From positions 1-20,637 of the forward strand of contig NZ_VCMZ01000002.1 in NCBI RefSeq assembly GCF_006352475.1: DNA of 20,637 nucleotides, given 5' to 3'. Origin of the DNA: Acinetobacter pullicarnis. GTDB taxonomy: Bacteria > Pseudomonadota > Gammaproteobacteria > Pseudomonadales > Moraxellaceae. Of this stretch, positions 18,124-20,637 are shown in pieces. Position 1 is the first letter of the stretch. Every line of letters starts with the position of its first letter. Below the pieces are notes generated by a model. It had not been told where the DNA came from and ran no database searches. It was given only the letters and a program-made list of their open reading frames with translations. A program made the translations under genes and the position numbers.

Positions 18124-18177
18124 GTACTTCTCCGTTTTTCTACTGCATTTTTCAAAGATCCTGCATAGAAAAATGAA

Positions 18178-18194
18178 TTAAATCGTTGATTTAA
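18178..18194. promoter_or_regulatory. Inverted repeat upstream of the diguanylate cyclase gene
   Basis: TTAAATC and GATTTAA form a perfect 7-bp inverted repeat with a 3-base spacer, 55-71 bp before the ATG at 18123. This position suits an operator. The regulator is unknown. Confidence 0.4.
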
Positions 18195-18288
18195 CTCTAG
18201 CATAGATCTGTCAGACTTGAAGTTATCTCTGTAGCAATGGTATTGTTTTGTACAATATTCGCCTGCTTGATTTGAGTTTTAGCTGTAT

Positions 18289-18363
18289 TTATAAACTTTT
18301 GGCTTTTCCGGTCGCAGGCTCTATAATTTGCTCGTTTAAATCCAACTCTTCGTCTAACGTCAT
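18289..18363 (-). other. Short minus-strand frame, uncertain
   Basis: ATG 18363 encodes a 24-residue acidic peptide (MTLDEELDLNEQIIEPATGK..) between the kinase-like gene and the cyclase gene. It may be the displaced C-terminus of the upstream gene. There is no clear ribosome site and no family. Confidence 0.2.
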
Positions 18364-18404
18364 CTATTTAGTGTGCATGCGGCCTCCGGAGCATTTTCCG
18401 TGGC

Positions 18405-20022
18405 TTATTTTACCGAAGCATCGGGATTGCTAAATAGAGCTGAACGCTGTAATGCGCTTTCGAACTGAGCTTTCCGTAACTTCGGCATTAGTTCATGTAC
18501 CTTGCTTACTGGATGTTGGTTGACGCGCAGCAGCACGTCCGTCAGATAATCGTAAACGTTAATAGCAGTGTTGACCTTGCTTTGAATGACGCCAACATGC
18601 TTAGCACCAAGCTCCGTTCAGCAGAATCACAGCCAGTTTTTCAGTTATCCCAAGTGTCACTCAGATTAAAGGCCGCCATACCGGATGTAGTGCCAACAAG
18701 AAAACTAAAACACAACTTCGCTGATCATCGCTGAGTGTTTATAAATCGTCTCCCATCACCGGTATCGATAAGCAGATAAGCCTGGTTATGCCATTAGCAG
18801 TTCTTGAAGCATTCCTGCTTTCAATGTCGTCAACGTGATCACGATTTGAGTTGAGATAACGACTCTGTTGCTGAAGACTCTCAGTTAATTGCCACTCACC
18901 AGATTCAAGAACAGCACCCGCTAACTCGGCACATACTGTTGCAAAACCATAAAGCGCTTGATTATCGCGGGTAAAACGCAGCGGCATCGTCTGGCCTTTT
19001 ACAAGAAGGGACCATTCCAAAACTCTGTACTTACCTTTTAATCGGTTACTGACAAAAATAGTTATACTTGTACCGCTGGCGCCAACAACTAAAAAGCTCG
19101 TGATAGCTAGTCCTATCAGAGACCATAACTCTGGTTTCCCACTTAGTAACAGTGGATTAGGCAAATGACTCCTCAAAACGAGATCAGCACCAAGGGTCAG
19201 CGCTGTTTTATACACTGCTTGTTCTAATAATGGAGTTGCATGACCAGTGACGCAACAGCATCACAACTATAAGGTTCTAGAACTGCCGTAGCTCTCAACC
19301 ATTCTGTTTCATGGGCAATCGCCAACAAATTTGACCAAATTCGAACCAGTGCCGCTATATGAATGGAGTTTTCATCAGTCAGGACGGTTTGATTAAGCTG
19401 CTTATCCAGTTCCTGATGCCAGTATTGGTATTGGCTTGTCAAAAGTACAAACAACTCAGATTGAAGCAACTTATTATTAGTTACCGGTCTTATCCTATTT
19501 GACATCTCATTGAATAGTTGTATAATTTTTTGTCTGCTTGTTGCTCACGCTTTAGCAGATCTTGCTGTTGTTGAAGCATCTGTAAATCGTATTCAATGGC
19601 CTGCTTAAAAAGTGTGAGTAAGGAACAGTGTTGTGATGCCCGATCTGGGCTTGAAAAGTCCAACATACACAAAGTACCGAAAGTTTTTCCGCTAGGCCAA
19701 AGCAATGGCAGGCCATAGTAATAACTAAAGCCTGCTGCAAATGTTGGGTTATTGTTTTCATATCGGGTACCGATTGCATTTTCAACTAGTAATGGCTGGT
19801 TACTGGAAATGACTTGGGAAAATAAGTGTTAAGTGCCAATGGAACAGGTTCACCGCAATAAAAAGTTGGTACTGACACACTGCCAACAGCCTGACAAATT
19901 TCGTTTTTATCTAATCGATTAATCAGCACACAAGGCACTTCCGCGACTTGAGCCATCGAGTTTACAATGCCTTGCCAGCGCTCTAGGAGCAGAGCGGTTT
20001 CTATGCTCAAATCTACTGCCAT
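18405..20022 (-). pseudogene. GAF-domain protein with degenerate hybrid histidine-kinase-like region, many frame breaks
   Basis: From ATG 20022 (GAGGGA ribosome site) a GAF domain is clear: RWQGIVNSMAQVAEVPCVLI, then GEPVPLALNTYFPKSFPV. After a frame change come NPTFAAGFSYYYGLPLLWPS and GKTFGTLCMLDF. A helical linker follows (YDLQMLQQQQDLLKREQQAD). The next piece (SQYQYWHQELDKQLNQ; LVRIWSNLLAIAHETEWL) sits where a kinase dimerisation domain would be. Then GKPELWSLIGLAITSFLVVG, GTSITIFVSNRLKGKYRVLE and ALYGFATVCAELAGAVLESG follow the spacing of an HATPase domain, but the N-box Asn and glycine-rich boxes are missing. Last, AYLLIDTGDGRRF, GTTSGMAAFNL, LAVILLNGAW and VYDYLTDVLLRV resemble a receiver domain with Asn at the acceptor site. 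GAF is secure; the rest is inference. Confidence 0.55.
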
Positions 20023-20104
20023 TTGTTCCCTCAGTATTTAAATAGTCCCCTTTTGCATCATTCGATCTTGTTTATCTCAGAGTATCAAACAGGAAACAAA
20101 GTGA

Positions 20105-20118
20105 TTGATGTCAATCAG
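20105..20118 (-). promoter_or_regulatory. FNR/Anr-like site upstream of the GAF/kinase-like gene
   Basis: TTGATGTCAATCAG fits TTGAT-N4-ATCAA with one mismatch, and the wider GATTGA-TG-TCAATC is a perfect dyad. It lies 83-96 bp upstream of the ATG at 20022, suitable for anaerobic activation. Confidence 0.5.
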
Positions 20119-20496
20119 GAATTAGCAGCATTGATGCATTAAGCGGCGCACATACACTCTAAGTAAAGTGCTTAAGTCTGATTATGGCAAGAAATTGTTT
20201 ACTTTGTCAGGGATAGTCAACACTTTATTAGCGAGAGACTTGCTTGGCTGACATTTAAGACAAATCGCGAGATTCCAAATCTGCCACCAACAGTCGGAAC
20301 TGAGTAACTCACTTGAGCTTTAAAAAGTAAAGCATTGAAATATTTATGGTATTTATACATCCTACCTAGCTCACAGCAGAGTTTAGCATCGTGCATTAAT
20401 ATGACCTTACACTAAAAATACGTACTAGTTGACGTCTATCAAACTCGTTTACGAGATAGTGTAGTGGTCGACAAATTTTGGCCACATCGTTATTGC
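20119..20496. other. Non-coding stretch
   Basis: No gene is supported on either strand. Small inverted repeats are present: CTCGT/ACGAG near 20445, and GTGG with CCAC around 20465-20486. The latter look like fragments of an IS terminus but are too short to assign. Confidence 0.4.
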
Positions 20497-20637
20497 CTAA
20501 TAACCGATGCTCTCTTTAAATGCGAAATGAGTAGTGCACGCATTTTTAGCCTTTTGGCAAAACGTTGATGTCTCGAAATTTTCAAGCGCTGTGCCTTGTT
20601 TATTTTCAGAAACGTCTGCTTTCAGTGAGTTCCTGAT
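20497..20637 (-). CDS. Partial unrecognised protein, C-terminal end at the window edge
   Basis: On the minus strand the frame is open from the window edge to a TAG at 20499-20497, giving 46 residues (SLKADVSENKQGTALENFET, then FCQKAKNACTTHFAFKESIG). It is hydrophilic with two Cys. I recognise no family. It could be the end of a gene that starts outside the window or a chance open frame. Confidence 0.25.
   Translation of the reverse strand: MRNSLKADVSENKQGTALENFETSTFCQKAKNACTTHFAFKESIGY

Noticed and set aside
18495..18734. Plus-strand ORF of 79 residues
   Set aside because: It lies opposite the receiver-like part of the minus-strand gene and has no family support.

Overview
This is a mosaic accessory region made mostly of insertion sequences and gene remnants. 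The left half (about 1-7,250) is AT-rich. Its IS6-family terminus (GGCACTGTTGCAAA), plasmid-type umuDC and stbDE-like toxin-antitoxin pair are typical of an Acinetobacter plasmid or genomic island. The middle and right parts differ in base and codon usage and look like segments from other, probably gammaproteobacterial, sources. I cannot name the host with certainty.

Layout. 1-314: 3' end of a tyrosine integrase. 363-1573: an IS21 end fragment abutting a broken IS3-family element. 1582-1913: a hipA fragment. 2061-3160: a four-gene operon ending in a StbD/StbE (RelBE-type) toxin-antitoxin pair, with its own palindrome, extended -10 and terminator. 3264-5215: a complete IS21-family element with a 4-bp target duplication. 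5218-7112: umuDC on the minus strand. 7234-7996: a truncated IS6-family element. 7997-10393: a second, unrelated IS21-family element. 10394-10681: an unknown ORF. 10868-12337 (minus): an AraC-type regulator whose end overlaps the start of a gene of the 'putative phage abortive infection' membrane family. 12621-13079: a second IS3 fragment. 13116-16785: a tightly packed redox-repair operon (msrA, glutaredoxin, msrB, glutaredoxin-like, ABM-domain protein, thiolase, second msrA). 17150-18123 (minus): a GAF-GGDEF diguanylate cyclase. 18405-20022 (minus): a GAF protein followed by what reads like a degenerate hybrid histidine kinase. 20497-20637: an unassigned partial ORF.

How the genes may work together. 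Before the first IS21 element arrived, the toxin-antitoxin operon and umuDC were directly adjacent and convergent. The AraC-type regulator has an RclR-like layout and diverges from the msr operon. This suggests an oxidant (hypochlorite-type) response locus, now split by an IS3 fragment, with a possible defence gene coupled to the regulator. The GAF-kinase and GAF-GGDEF genes form a probable signalling pair behind an FNR-like site.

Caution. More than twenty frame breaks can be mapped by restoring protein-family motifs, and most are single missing bases in short homopolymers. Either the region is heavily decayed or the assembly carries uncorrected indel errors. 'Pseudogene' calls should be read with that in mind.
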